A stretch of 64,000 nt of DNA, taken from NCBI GenBank assembly GCA_963743425.1, contig CAVUPU010000001.1, positions 992,001 through 1,056,000 of the forward strand, in the 5' to 3' direction. Below the pieces are notes generated by a model. It was not told the origin of the DNA, searched no databases, and worked only from the letters and a program-made list of their open reading frames with translations. Source of the DNA: JAJVID01 sp963743425 (GTDB lineage Bacteria; Acidobacteriota; Blastocatellia; RBC074). Of this stretch, positions 1 through 7,064 are shown one piece after another; the stretch's first letter is position 1; every line of letters begins with the position of its first letter. A program made the position numbers and the translations under genes.

Positions 1-248
1 TCGACCAACGCCAACAACTCCTCCGTAGTCGTCCGGGCCGGCAGTTCATACTTCTCCGAATGCAGCCCCAGCGCCTGGCAGGTCTTGACCTTGCCGCCCA
101 CGTAGACTTTCGAGGCCGGGTCGTCTCCGACAATCACCGCCGCAAGGCCGGGCCTGATTCCGCGCGGCTCCAATTCTTTCACACGCGCCGTCACGATCTG
201 TTTGATCTCCTCCGCCACCGCGGCGCCATCCAATAACTGTGCAGCCAT
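1..248 (-). CDS. folD: FolD, methylenetetrahydrofolate dehydrogenase/cyclohydrolase (N-terminal part)
   Basis: Partial gene running off the left edge; the ATG lies at 246-248 on the minus strand. About 82 residues can be translated. They contain the FolD N-terminal signature with VIVGDDPASKVYV and, in the family's position, a K that belongs to the catalytic Tyr/Lys region (YVGGKVKTC). FolD oxidises 5,10-methylene-THF and hydrolyses the methenyl intermediate to 10-formyl-THF in the cytoplasm, feeding purine and formyl-Met synthesis. The start is consistent with the usual family N-terminus (AAQLLDG). The rest of the gene is outside the window, so completeness cannot be judged. Confidence 0.9.
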   Translation of the reverse strand, partial: MAAQLLDGAAVAEEIKQIVTARVKELEPRGIRPGLAAVIVGDDPASKVYVGGKVKTCQALGLHSEKYELPARTTTEELLALV

Positions 249-728
249 TCTTACCCTGATACCTCCGTGAAAATGATCAGCCATCAGATCTGCTATCTTA
301 TACCGGTTCTCAAATGTATGAAGACTGTCAGCCACCGCAGAGCACAGAGAGCAATGAGGGAATTAATGATTTCTCTGTGTTCTCTGTAGCTATTCATCCT
401 TTTAAAAATTTCTTCGCGTCAAGAAGTGACTATGCTATTATGCGCCGCGTCTGAAAAATCGCCCCACCCTGAACCGCTCGCGCAAACACCCGTACAAATG
501 CGCGGGCAACCTGAATCGGGTCGCCTCACTCTAAGGTTGCGCTGGATCTCGTTGAACATGCTATTTTGCTCGCAAGAAAATGGCCAGCCACTGAACAGTG
601 AAGCAATGTTGAGCTAAGCCAGCTCGCCAATTTCAATTGTCCCCCTGTCGAGCGAACTCAACGTGACCCAATCGACAATAAACAAAAAACAAGAACAAAA
701 CATGAGGTAATCAGGAGAAAGTTAAAAG
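249..728. other. Gene-free stretch with a small imperfect inverted repeat
   Basis: Intergenic region between divergent folD and the small gene at 729. A purine-rich imperfect inverted repeat lies at about 337-386 (cagagcacagaga facing tctctgtgttctctg). A 63-codon frame at 426-617 has no convincing ribosome binding site and no recognisable content, so I do not call it. Promoters for both flanking genes must lie here but I cannot place them with confidence. Confidence 0.5.
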
Positions 729-995
729 ATGAGCGCAGCGATTCAACTTGTAAATCAACCGGAACCTTTCGAGCAGCGCATCGAAAAGCTTCACAACAAC
801 ACCCCTCTCTTCGAGATGGCGCACGAGCAAAGGCTGCGTCAGGCGCTCGGTTATATCGCAGCGCTTCAAGCCGAGCTTCACACACTACGCGAAGAGTTGG
901 CGAGAGCGGAAAGGACGATCCTTCAAAAGGAGGCGCTCCTGCGAAACGCGATGATCCGCGAGCAGGAACTGCGCGCGCAGATGTTCAAAGACTGA
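729..995 (+). CDS. Small coiled-coil protein of unknown function
   Basis: 88 residues, preceded by a good ribosome binding site (aggaga, about 10 bases upstream). I do not recognise the family. From about residue 30 to 85 the sequence is a continuous charged alpha-helix with heptad-like leucines (LRQALGYIAALQAEL, LREELARAERTIL), so a coiled coil is likely. There is no signal peptide or membrane segment, and the product should be cytoplasmic. It stands alone upstream of tRNA-Lys. Confidence 0.65.
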   Translation: MSAAIQLVNQPEPFEQRIEKLHNNTPLFEMAHEQRLRQALGYIAALQAELHTLREELARAERTILQKEALLRNAMIREQELRAQMFKD

Positions 996-1030
996 TCGAT
1001 CCGTCGCGATTTCCTTTCATTTCAGCCGTC

Positions 1031-1059
1031 TTGACAACGATTTCCGCATCGTCAAGAAT
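1031..1059 (+). promoter_or_regulatory. Possible sigma70-type promoter for tRNA-Lys
   Basis: A consensus -35 TTGACA (1031-1036) is followed after 17 bases by a weak -10 (aagaat, 1054-1059), placing a start about 35 bases upstream of the tRNA. The -35 is perfect but the -10 is poor, so this is tentative. Confidence 0.35.
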
Positions 1060-1100
1060 ACGCCCCGCTGATCGATCCATTTCGCCAACCTTCAAAGCGA

Positions 1101-1173
1101 GGGCCGTTAGCTCAGTTGGTAGAGCAGTTGACTCTTAATCAACGGGTCGCTGGTTCGAGCCCAGCACGGCCCA
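1101..1173 (+). tRNA. tRNA-Lys (anticodon CTT)
   Basis: A 73-base cloverleaf: the acceptor arm GGGCCGT pairs with ACGGCCC, the D arm holds AGCTCAGTTGGTAGAGC, the anticodon stem GTTGA/TCAAC encloses loop CTCTTAA (anticodon CTT), and the T arm contains GGTTCGAGCC. The discriminator is A and the CCA tail is not encoded. It lies at the left border of an accessory region, a common integration position, but I find no duplicated tRNA 3' end to the right. Confidence 0.96.
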
Positions 1174-1195
1174 TCAATAAATTCAGCCACTTAGC

Positions 1196-1217
1196 AAGCC
1201 GCGCAATGCGGCTTTTT
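1196..1217 (+). terminator. Rho-independent terminator of tRNA-Lys
   Basis: Stem aagccgc (1196-1202) and gcggctt (1208-1214) with a five-base loop and a T run immediately after. It sits 22 bases downstream of the tRNA. Confidence 0.8.
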
Positions 1218-1223
1218 GCATTT

Positions 1224-1271
1224 AGTCCCACAATCAGTCCCACAATCAGTCCCACAATCAGTCCCACAATC
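1224..1271. repeat. Four perfect tandem copies of a 12-bp unit
   Basis: The unit agtcccacaatc is repeated four times without a mismatch, directly after the tRNA-Lys terminator. It lies between the tRNA and the accessory genes. Its role is unknown; short tandem arrays at such borders can be remnants of recombination sites. Confidence 0.9.
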
Positions 1272-1345
1272 CACATCGCTTTCTCTCTTCGATCACTTGC
1301 TCGATCCCGACTTTTAGCCTCACTTTTGCCTTCGTCTTCCCCGCG

Positions 1346-2092
1346 CTACCACAGACAGTCCACTGCTTTCCTGTATCCAGCCGCCCGCGCCTCAGCCTCA
1401 GTCTTGAACGTCACGCGGTTGCGCTCCGCCACCCGCAAGTAGCCCGGGCAAACCGACAAATGGTAAACATGACTGCTGCGGTTGCCGATGATCCCGCCCG
1501 TCGTCGTCGGAGGCGTTTCCCAGAATGGCGCTTTCACGGGTCTGCCGCTTCGCCTGTAATCCCACGGCGGTATCTGCTCCCCGTCGGCCCACATCCCGCG
1601 CCCCTCTTTCCTGGCGCTCGCTTCGGCTTGCTCGTATGCCGTGGCGTCTTCGCGGCTCAGATCGGTGGCGAAGAGGCGATAGAACCACGCCATGCCGCGA
1701 TTGACTTGCTCCAGGTTGATGTCTTTGCCGTTGAGAGCGACTTTGCCGAGTACGCACCCGTACCTATCCCGCTTGGAGCTGACGACCGTCACCGTCTTGC
1801 CGAAGACCAAATCCGAAAGACTCTGTTTCGCGCGGCTCCCCCAATCCTGCGAAGAGTCCGGCGCGTCAATCCAGTTGAGACGGATTTTGTGTTGGCGCTT
1901 ATTGGCGTCGAGAACCGTAAGCGTGTCGCCGCCTGACACGCCAACGACCTTGCCGGTGATGGTCTGCGCACAGCCGCAGACCGGCAGGAGCAGAATGAGC
2001 AGTTGGTATAGCAAGCTCAAAAAGATTAGTCCGAAAGTCATTTTTGCGGCTCCTTTCTTCAGATGCCCTGCTTTGTCGGGTTCGTCGGTCAC
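1346..2092 (-). CDS. Secreted SNase-fold protein with C-terminal metal-binding-like domain and altered catalytic residues
   Basis: 248 residues; a start at the internal Met18 (MTFGLIF) would leave a standard signal peptide ending near CGCAQ. Residues about 45-170 match the staphylococcal-nuclease fold (GGDTLTV, IRLNWIDAPDS, DRYGCVLGKV, QVNRGMAW). The last 45 residues resemble the small Ada-like cysteine/histidine domain often found at the end of bacterial SNase proteins (SSHVYHLSVCPGY...DC). Against S. aureus nuclease, the arginine of the KYGR motif (R87) is Cys here, the first Asp of DGDT is Gly, and Glu43 is Asp. Arg35, Asp21 and Asp40 equivalents are kept. It may therefore be a weak or non-catalytic nuclease. 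It is convergent with nothing on its 3' side but the tRNA region. Confidence 0.8.
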   Translation of the reverse strand: MTDEPDKAGHLKKGAAKMTFGLIFLSLLYQLLILLLPVCGCAQTITGKVVGVSGGDTLTVLDANKRQHKIRLNWIDAPDSSQDWGSRAKQSLSDLVFGKTVTVVSSKRDRYGCVLGKVALNGKDINLEQVNRGMAWFYRLFATDLSREDATAYEQAEASARKEGRGMWADGEQIPPWDYRRSGRPVKAPFWETPPTTTGGIIGNRSSHVYHLSVCPGYLRVAERNRVTFKTEAEARAAGYRKAVDCLW

Positions 2093-2102
2093 TTCGTCGT
2101 GC

Positions 2103-2363
2103 TCACTTAAGAGAGAAATCTTCCATCGTTATCTCACCTGCCTCAATCTTCCCGACCAGTTCATTGACCATCGAAGTTATGCGCTCAGCCTGCGCGCGTA
2201 TGAAATTTGTGTGTAGCTTCAGGCTATCAAGCTCCGTAATGGAGTAAGACGTATGGTGAAGGACTGCGGTCGCCTCGTGCGTGGATCGCGCAGCCTCCAA
2301 TAAGTCTGTCAGGTAGGCCCTGACACTTTTGGCGCGTAATTCTTCAGTGGTAGGTTCGCTCAT
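2103..2363 (-). CDS. Hypothetical protein, second gene of an HTH-gene pair
   Basis: 86 residues, mainly helical by composition (RAYLTDLLEAARSTHE, FIRAQAERITSMVNELV). I do not recognise a family. Its ATG overlaps the end of the upstream HTH gene by a few bases, so the two are almost certainly translated together. No signal peptide or membrane segment. The tight coupling suggests a partner or co-regulated small protein, not a free-standing enzyme. Confidence 0.6.
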   Translation of the reverse strand: MSEPTTEELRAKSVRAYLTDLLEAARSTHEATAVLHHTSYSITELDSLKLHTNFIRAQAERITSMVNELVGKIEAGEITMEDFSLK

Positions 2364-2587
2364 TTCGATGTTCCTCTCTTCTTCTTCGCGGCTTTCTTCG
2401 GCCTGCCTGACAACTTCTTTGGCCTCGGCGTGTCTTCCGGCAATTCCCAGTAATGGCCGAATGGCGTGGTGTGCTTTATAGCGCCCTCAACCCTGCCGGT
2501 ATTCAACCAATACATGACGGTCGTGTAGGCCACCCCGTTTGATTCTGCGTATTGTCTTGGTGTCACAAGCTTTACCTGTCTGCTCAT
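2360..2587 (-). CDS. Small MerR/excisionase-like HTH DNA-binding protein
   Basis: I place the start at the ATG ending at 2587, giving 75 residues; a longer frame reaches 2872 but its extra part is low-complexity and unlike the family. The core (VTPRQYAESNGVAYTTVMYWLNTGRVEGA) is a winged-helix of the AlpA/excisionase type: tyrosine-alanine helix, turn, recognition helix with VMYWLNTGR. The end is a basic tail (KKAAKKKRG), which would help DNA binding. Likely a regulator or excision factor for the surrounding accessory genes, co-translated with the 86-residue gene. Confidence 0.65.
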   Translation of the reverse strand: MSRQVKLVTPRQYAESNGVAYTTVMYWLNTGRVEGAIKHTTPFGHYWELPEDTPRPKKLSGRPKKAAKKKRGTSK

Positions 2588-2865
2588 AAGAGCGTGAATT
2601 GTAGTCCCTACAAGCCTACAGTCAAGTCGCGTCGGCGTCAAGAAAGAATTTTCGCTTATCCTACAATAATTATCTTGGCTGTATTCTTTGTAGGGCATAC
2701 ATGGAGTCGGCCCCTGTGAAAATTCCGTCAACTGCCGTTGACGAATTATCCACAGCCCGCGCCCCGCGCATTGTCCGATCCGTGGAGTCTGACCGATCCG
2801 GCCAGCGTTACACTGTTGTCCGCGTTGATAACTGGATTGTCTAACCGACGAATGGAGAACTCCCC

Positions 2866-3135
2866 ATGGCATTCACCACGACCACCGACACAGCAGCCGA
2901 CGCCCTGGCGCGCATCATCAGCGCAGGGGTAACGGCTTATCAGAACTCATTGCCCGATTACGCGCGCGAACCCATAGCCGACGTGGAGACGCAGCCCATC
3001 ATCGCATTGACCGACGAACGCCAGCGCGAACTCTGCTTTTCCTGCGCGTTGAATGATTGCGTCGGCGTCGAAAGCGCGGCTTGTCCCATTCGCATCGAGC
3101 AGCGCCGCATATGGCGCGAGCAAAGGAGGCGATAG
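2866..3135 (+). CDS. Small cysteine-containing protein of unknown function
   Basis: 89 residues with a ribosome binding site (ggagaactccccatg). Residues about 57-74 have four cysteines in a CxxC-x5-C-x8-C pattern (CFSCALNDCVGVESAACPI), compatible with a zinc or iron-sulfur site. Family not recognised; similar small Cys proteins occur in phage and island gene sets. The following GIY-YIG gene begins two bases after its stop, so the two probably form an operon. Confidence 0.6.
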   Translation: MAFTTTTDTAADALARIISAGVTAYQNSLPDYAREPIADVETQPIIALTDERQRELCFSCALNDCVGVESAACPIRIEQRRIWREQRRR

Positions 3136-3137
3136 CA

Positions 3138-3554
3138 ATGGCCGTCTACTTACTTCACTTCGACAAGCCGCTGAAGCATGCCCGCCATTATCTTGGCTAT
3201 GCCGCCGACGTGGACGAACGGCTTGAACGTCACCGCGCTGGCAACGGTTCGCGCCTGATGGAAGTAGTCACGCAAGCGGGCATTAGCTGGCAGCTTGTTA
3301 GAACGTGGAGCGGCGACCGCAAAACTTGAGCGCAAACTGAAGAACCGCAAGAACGCCCCGTCTCTCTGCCCTATCTGCGCCGGAGTCGCGGCGGCGGTTT
3401 CTCGAAAGAGTGCGTCGCGCAGATCAACCAGGTCGCGCGCGAACAGTACGGACACCTCGACGCCTTACCGGACGCAAGGCCGACGACCACGTTACCCGTC
3501 CAACGTCGGCCCGGCTTCGTGAGCCAGCCTCAACGCGGAGGCGTGTTGGACTGA
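3138..3554 (+). pseudogene. GIY-YIG nuclease-fold gene with a compensated double frameshift
   Basis: Starts with a strong AGGAGG site at 3124-3129. The first 60 residues are a GIY-YIG domain (VYLLHFDKPLKHARHYLGYAADVDERLERHRAGNG). An extra base in the A run at 3321-3324 moves the frame and exposes TGA at 3327-3329. In the shifted frame the family continues (LERKLKNRKNAPSLCPICAG). Near 3378-3395 the original frame again gives plausible protein (FSKECVAQINQVAREQYG) and ends at TGA 3552-3554. Two offsetting indels in one gene suggest either decay or assembly error. If restored, the product would be about 138 residues. The intact family's role is usually unknown or endonuclease-like. Confidence 0.65.
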
Positions 3555-3571
3555 CCGGCGGGAGCGTCGAA

Positions 3572-3955
3572 ATGCGAACCCGCGACGCTCCCGAATCCAC
3601 GGCAAATTTGCATGTTGGTATCGCTCAGAAAAACGCCCCAACTGTTACCCGTAACAGTTCGCCCGCAAAGTCTTCAAAGCCGAAGACTAAGGCGAAGCCG
3701 AAGCGCGCCCCGAAACTGAGCCAGAAACGGACGAAAAAACCGCCCACTGTTACGGGTTACTTCTGGCGTCGTGAAGGCGCGGGATTCGATCTCAGGAAGT
3801 CGGTTTATGTTACGGGTAATAACGGCGAGAGAAAACGCAAGCAGCCATACATCGCGCATCTCAGCCGGGAAGCGTTCGGGGAGTTGAAACGAGCGCATCG
3901 AGGCGCGGCGTTGGAGAAGGCGATTGCCGAATGGGTCGCCGAGCATGGCAGGTAG
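3572..3955 (+). CDS. Basic protein of unknown function with repeated TVT segments
   Basis: The ATG at 3572 is preferred over 3410, because the upstream part is a shadow of the GIY-YIG frame. About 127 residues. The first 65 are low-complexity and lysine/proline-rich; the last 65 (YFWRREGAGFDLRKSVYVTGNNGERKRKQPYIAHLSREAFGELKR) look like a compact conserved domain ending in a helix (LEKAIAEWVAEHG). I do not recognise it. The DNA contains a 20-bp palindrome and two related GTTACGGGT elements within the coding region. A terminator follows. Confidence 0.55.
   Translation: MRTRDAPESTANLHVGIAQKNAPTVTRNSSPAKSSKPKTKAKPKRAPKLSQKRTKKPPTVTGYFWRREGAGFDLRKSVYVTGNNGERKRKQPYIAHLSREAFGELKRAHRGAALEKAIAEWVAEHGR
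3640..3659. repeat. 20-bp palindrome inside the basic-protein gene
   Basis: Arms aactgttac (3640-3648) and gtaacagtt (3651-3659) are perfect, separated by cc. Related GTTACGGGT words recur at about 3753 and 3812. It has operator-like symmetry, but since each copy encodes a T-V-T peptide it may simply be coding redundancy. Confidence 0.7.
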
Positions 3956-3964
3956 GAAAATGGG

Positions 3965-3992
3965 AAAGCCGGGTTCAACGCCTGGCTTTTTC
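3965..3992 (+). terminator. Rho-independent terminator
   Basis: Stem aaagccggg / cctggcttt (one G-T pair) with a 7-base loop and T run, ten bases after the stop of the basic-protein gene. Its sequence is nearly the same as the terminators near 4685 and 6309. Confidence 0.8.
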
Positions 3993-4094
3993 GTCTGAAG
4001 ACTTCGGCGGTTGCCTAACCCCTGCCTGCTTGATATAACTAGACTTCTTGGGCCGGCCACTCAGCCCTGAATCACGATCAACGGAGGCATTCGA

Positions 4095-4649
4095 ATGTCA
4101 AAGGATAAGCTGGTCGTCACACTTAACAAGGATAACCCAGTCACACTTAGCTCCGCACAAACAGCGGTCGAAACAACAGTTGTGCTCCTTGGCGGCGCTA
4201 CCGAACCTGAAAGCGTCTCTACCAGCATACACAAGTGGTATATCGACCCTCTGATGAAGATGGAGGGCTCGATGGGGTTTTTGGTCATAATGGTTTTGCT
4301 GCCACTTTACGAAATGCACCTCAAAGTTAATGGGCATATAGGAGACGAAAACTTCTCGAAAGGTCATCGAGTTTTCAAGGTGATAGGGCGGGATCTTCGC
4401 GTCAGCATGGATGAGGCTTTCTATTTTTGGCAGTGCTTTAGAAATGGCCTCCTGCATACCGCTTTACCAAACGAATCCGAATCTTTCCCGTACTCGTTGC
4501 GGATAGGCGGCCCGCCAATTGAGCGCCAATGCGGCTTGTTTTATATCGACCCGTTTGCGATGAGGAATCACCTTCTTGAGATCATAAAGAGGGATCTGAA
4601 GAAATGGAAAAGCCATGGCGCTCGCCTGCCCGTGACATATATCCCGTGA
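4095..4649 (+). CDS. Hypothetical protein with a HEPN-like R-N-x3-H motif
   Basis: 184 residues with a good ribosome binding site (cggagg). Family not recognised. Residues 104-123 (DEAFYFWQCFRNGLLHTALP) form a helix ending in R116-N117-x3-H121, the active-site pattern of HEPN ribonucleases (RNxxxH), which often appear in toxins and defence systems. The region 59-75 is hydrophobic (SMGFLVIMVLLPLYEMHL), more like a buried helix than a membrane anchor. The next gene on the strand is a PIN-like protein, which strengthens an RNase or toxin reading but does not prove it. Confidence 0.6.
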   Translation: MSKDKLVVTLNKDNPVTLSSAQTAVETTVVLLGGATEPESVSTSIHKWYIDPLMKMEGSMGFLVIMVLLPLYEMHLKVNGHIGDENFSKGHRVFKVIGRDLRVSMDEAFYFWQCFRNGLLHTALPNESESFPYSLRIGGPPIERQCGLFYIDPFAMRNHLLEIIKRDLKKWKSHGARLPVTYIP

Positions 4650-4684
4650 CAGATGTAGTAGGGTAGAAAAGCCGCACAAACACG

Positions 4685-4713
4685 AAAGCCGGGCGACGAA
4701 CCCGGCTTTTTTA
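4685..4713 (+). terminator. Rho-independent terminator
   Basis: Stem aaagccggg / cccggcttt with 7-base loop and a run of T, about 35 bases after the HEPN-like gene's stop. Nearly identical stem to the terminators at 3965 and 6309. Confidence 0.85.
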
Positions 4714-4821
4714 TTCGCTTTGGAATGACATATTTTCAGCCAGATCATTCTTTGATATTATTTCCAGTTCCGCGCCTTCAGCGCGCGAGCTATCTACATT
4801 GAGAAAGGTGGGGTATACCCT

Positions 4822-5736
4822 ATGCCCCGCAAATTGATCTACTTCGACAAGAACATTTACAACAAACTCAAAAACCAACTTGTGGTCACAACCGCCGACT
4901 ATGATTTGATCAAGAGAGGGATCGCGCTTGAGGTCATTGCGATCCCCGGCAGTCTCGCAGTCATTGATGAAGCGCTACCTATATATCGCAGCCAGTCACT
5001 CGCGCTCCTCGCGCGGGAAAGACAAGTTTACTCGGAGATTATGGGCTGGCAGGTATTTATTAAATACCACGCAATATTGTTGCGGGATGAGATAGCGGCC
5101 TATGTCAACAATACGCCATTCCACCCTTTTACCACAGCATACAAAATCACCCCAGACGTTGTGTTCACAACAGACCGCAAGCAGTCAAAGGACTGGTTGC
5201 GGGTAGACGCTATGACAGAAGATCAGAAGATCAAATATGCCAAGGATCTGAAAGACGTCCGAAAGGAATTCGAGCAGAAGATAGAGCAACTCCCGAAAAA
5301 CGAAAAAGACCAGTTGACCTTTCCTTGGTTATGGGAGACTTTAGCGAAGAACTTCGCCGAAAATTATGCGGCAAAATATGAAGTACGCAACCTTACAGGG
5401 CCTCAGATTGAAGGATTGCTAAACCTGCGAGTTCTCGGATCGGTAATTCGATATGATCTTGGTTACCTCTACAAGAAGTACAAACTCCGTGAAAAAATAA
5501 CTAGCTCCGATTCACGAGATCATCATCATGCGGCGTTAAGCGCCGTCACCGACATCTTCGTAACCGAAGATAAACAGTTAGCAGAAATCCTGGGGCTTAT
5601 GCCGATTCAAAATTACACCGTTTGGTCGTACAAACAATTCATCAAGTGGCTTTCAATGACCTTGGCTGGAGGGCAAGCGGCGGGATTGCAAGTGTCTAAC
5701 AGCTATTACGCCCGGCCCTGGTATAGATCGAACTAG
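4822..5736 (+). CDS. PIN-like domain protein
   Basis: 304 residues, ribosome binding site aaaggtgggg. The N-terminus (LIYFDKNIYNKL) carries the first Asp typical of PIN-like nucleases, and residues about 231-255 (SSDSRDHHHAALSAVTDIFVTEDKQL) give the later acidic and D-x-FVT-x-D signature. Those residues normally bind two metal ions in RNA-cutting PIN proteins. The centre (about 125-180) is a long charged helical insert. No membrane segment. It sits alone after a terminator in the accessory island; a toxin or defence ribonuclease role is inferred from the fold only. Confidence 0.6.
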   Translation: MPRKLIYFDKNIYNKLKNQLVVTTADYDLIKRGIALEVIAIPGSLAVIDEALPIYRSQSLALLARERQVYSEIMGWQVFIKYHAILLRDEIAAYVNNTPFHPFTTAYKITPDVVFTTDRKQSKDWLRVDAMTEDQKIKYAKDLKDVRKEFEQKIEQLPKNEKDQLTFPWLWETLAKNFAENYAAKYEVRNLTGPQIEGLLNLRVLGSVIRYDLGYLYKKYKLREKITSSDSRDHHHAALSAVTDIFVTEDKQLAEILGLMPIQNYTVWSYKQFIKWLSMTLAGGQAAGLQVSNSYYARPWYRSN

Positions 5737-5752
5737 ATCGTGCGTCGGATTC

Positions 5753-5780
5753 GGATTGGCGCGGAGTTGGAGAGATGGCA
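5753..5780 (+). repeat. Dispersed 25-bp repeat, copy 1
   Basis: The stretch ttggcgcggag-tgg-gagatggca occurs here and again at 6991-7018 with two or three differences. Both copies lie just upstream of an island gene. Copies at comparable places suggest a shared cassette border or leader sequence. Confidence 0.6.
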
Positions 5781-5957
5781 GGTGGTTGCACTCCCGCATA
5801 CAAAAATTATTTCCGCCGCGTGATCGATTCGCCCTCTCGCTTTCGCCCGTATGAGCGAGCGGCGATGATCGCAGTCCTCGAAGCCGAGGTCATGGCCATC
5901 GCCGTCAAAGCTCAATTATCTTTGAACAGGAGAAGAACTTATGAAAATCAGAACTAA
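5775..5957 (+). CDS. Possible small ORF overlapping the KAG/NHN gene
   Basis: 60 residues with no recognisable family. It overlaps the start of the next gene by 17 bases and its ATG lies inside the dispersed repeat, with only a weak ribosome binding site. The middle (RFRPYERAAMIAVLEAEVMAIAV) could form a helix. It may be a translated leader or an artefact. Confidence 0.25.
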   Translation: MAGGCTPAYKNYFRRVIDSPSRFRPYERAAMIAVLEAEVMAIAVKAQLSLNRRRTYENQN

Positions 5958-6261
5958 CATCAAAGCCGGTGGGCTGAGCGCGAACCACAATCATACGGCG
6001 TTTCGTAGCATGAAGGTCAAGAGTCGCGTCAAAGCCGGCGCGCTCAACCCCAACCACAACCAGACAATGGCGCACGGCCTGAAAGTCAAATCGAACGTCA
6101 AAGCCGGGGCGCTCGACCCAAACCATAATCAGGCGGTCTCTCGTGGCCTGAAGGTTAGGGCTAACATCAAAGCCGGCGCGGTTGACCCAAATCACAGCCA
6201 GACGGCGCGTGGGTTGAAGGTCAAGAGCGGCGTCAAAGCCGGATTGGTACCTGCTGTGTAA
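5941..6261 (+). CDS. Tandem-repeat peptide with KAG...NHN units
   Basis: 106 residues, strong ribosome binding site (caggagaag). The protein consists of four units of 22-23 residues plus a truncated fifth. Each follows the pattern (M/L)K-(V/I)-x3-(V/I)KAG-x3-(P/A)NH(N/S)-(Q/H) and is linked by a variable stretch. Lys and Asn/His dominate; there are no cysteines and no signal peptide. Repeated short units of this kind are typical either of a multi-core modified peptide precursor or of a repetitive binding protein. No modifying enzyme is visible in the window, so the precursor idea is speculative. A terminator follows, so it is probably a single-gene unit. Confidence 0.75.
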   Translation: MKIRTNIKAGGLSANHNHTAFRSMKVKSRVKAGALNPNHNQTMAHGLKVKSNVKAGALDPNHNQAVSRGLKVRANIKAGAVDPNHSQTARGLKVKSGVKAGLVPAV

Positions 6262-6308
6262 GCGGTTGGCAATTAGTGTTCAACGTTGCAGAGATCGCCG
6301 AAATGAAG

Positions 6309-6334
6309 AGCCGGGTTCGTCGCCCGGCTTTTTC
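6309..6334 (+). terminator. Rho-independent terminator
   Basis: Stem agccggg (6309-6315) / cccggct (6323-6329), 7-base loop, then five T. Third copy of the island's characteristic gccggg hairpin. Confidence 0.85.
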
Positions 6335-6412
6335 TCTACACATCTCGAATCGCCGGGCGTAGAATCCGCCCGCTTTGTTGCCCAAAATCCAAAACCTCAA
6401 AAGGAGACACCT

Positions 6413-6961
6413 ATGCGCCAGCCAATTCTGTTTATCACACTACTTCTTGCCCTAACTGCTACAGCCGTCGCCCAACAGAAAGAGATGCCAGCTTGTACTG
6501 TCCGAATCCTGCTCCTAAATCAGAACTGGGAAGACCATTCTCAAACCCGCGAGCTAATGAGCCCTGACCAAATGAAATGGTGGCTTGAAGACGGGCAAAA
6601 GAAGTTCAAATACTTTTGCTTCGTCTCCGCTTCCAAGCCCCACGACTACCGCATGGTCTGGACTGATACCGACACCTATCAGAAGGGCTATATCCCTACG
6701 ACTACCACAACCACCGGAACTGTGACTGCCGGCAATAAAACCGGCACGTACTCCGAAACCTCCACCGCGAACAATGGCCGGGAAGTCACTTATCGGACAA
6801 CCTATGTTCAGATTCGGCTATTCAAGGCCGACTCAGAACCGGAATCGGAGCCCCTCTTCAATGAGCTTCATAAGGGCAAGTGGATATGGTCTAAGCCTGA
6901 CAGGGCCGCGCTTGAGAACGCATTGAAGGCGCTTGATAAGTTGACCAAGTCCCGCAAGTAG
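6413..6961 (+). CDS. Secreted hypothetical protein
   Basis: I start at ATG 6413, which has an AAGGAG site and gives a clear signal peptide (ILFITLLLALTATAVAQ). 182 residues. The mature part has a threonine/glycine-rich stretch around residues 100-125 (TTTTTTGTVTAGNKTG) and a lysine-rich end. No family recognised. Expected in the periplasm or outside the cell. The longer upstream frame from 6266 runs through the preceding terminator and is rejected. Confidence 0.65.
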   Translation: MRQPILFITLLLALTATAVAQQKEMPACTVRILLLNQNWEDHSQTRELMSPDQMKWWLEDGQKKFKYFCFVSASKPHDYRMVWTDTDTYQKGYIPTTTTTTGTVTAGNKTGTYSETSTANNGREVTYRTTYVQIRLFKADSEPESEPLFNELHKGKWIWSKPDRAALENALKALDKLTKSRK

Positions 6962-6990
6962 AAGGAAAGCATTAAGGGCGCTGATAGTTC

Positions 6991-7018
6991 CGGTTGGCGC
7001 GGAGATGGCGAGATGGCA
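6991..7018 (+). repeat. Dispersed 25-bp repeat, copy 2
   Basis: Second copy of the ttggcgcggag-tgg-gagatggca element found at 5753. It lies about 45 bases upstream of the lipoprotein start. Confidence 0.6.
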
Positions 7019-7064
7019 AAAGGCTGCGTCAGTTGATGACGGCGCATTGATTATGGAGGTCACA

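Noticed and set aside
426..617. Small plus-strand frame of 63 codons
   Set aside because: No ribosome binding site and no protein-like pattern.
2746..2754. DnaA-box-like ttatccaca
   Set aside because: A single box without a cluster or AT-rich unwinding region does not support an origin.
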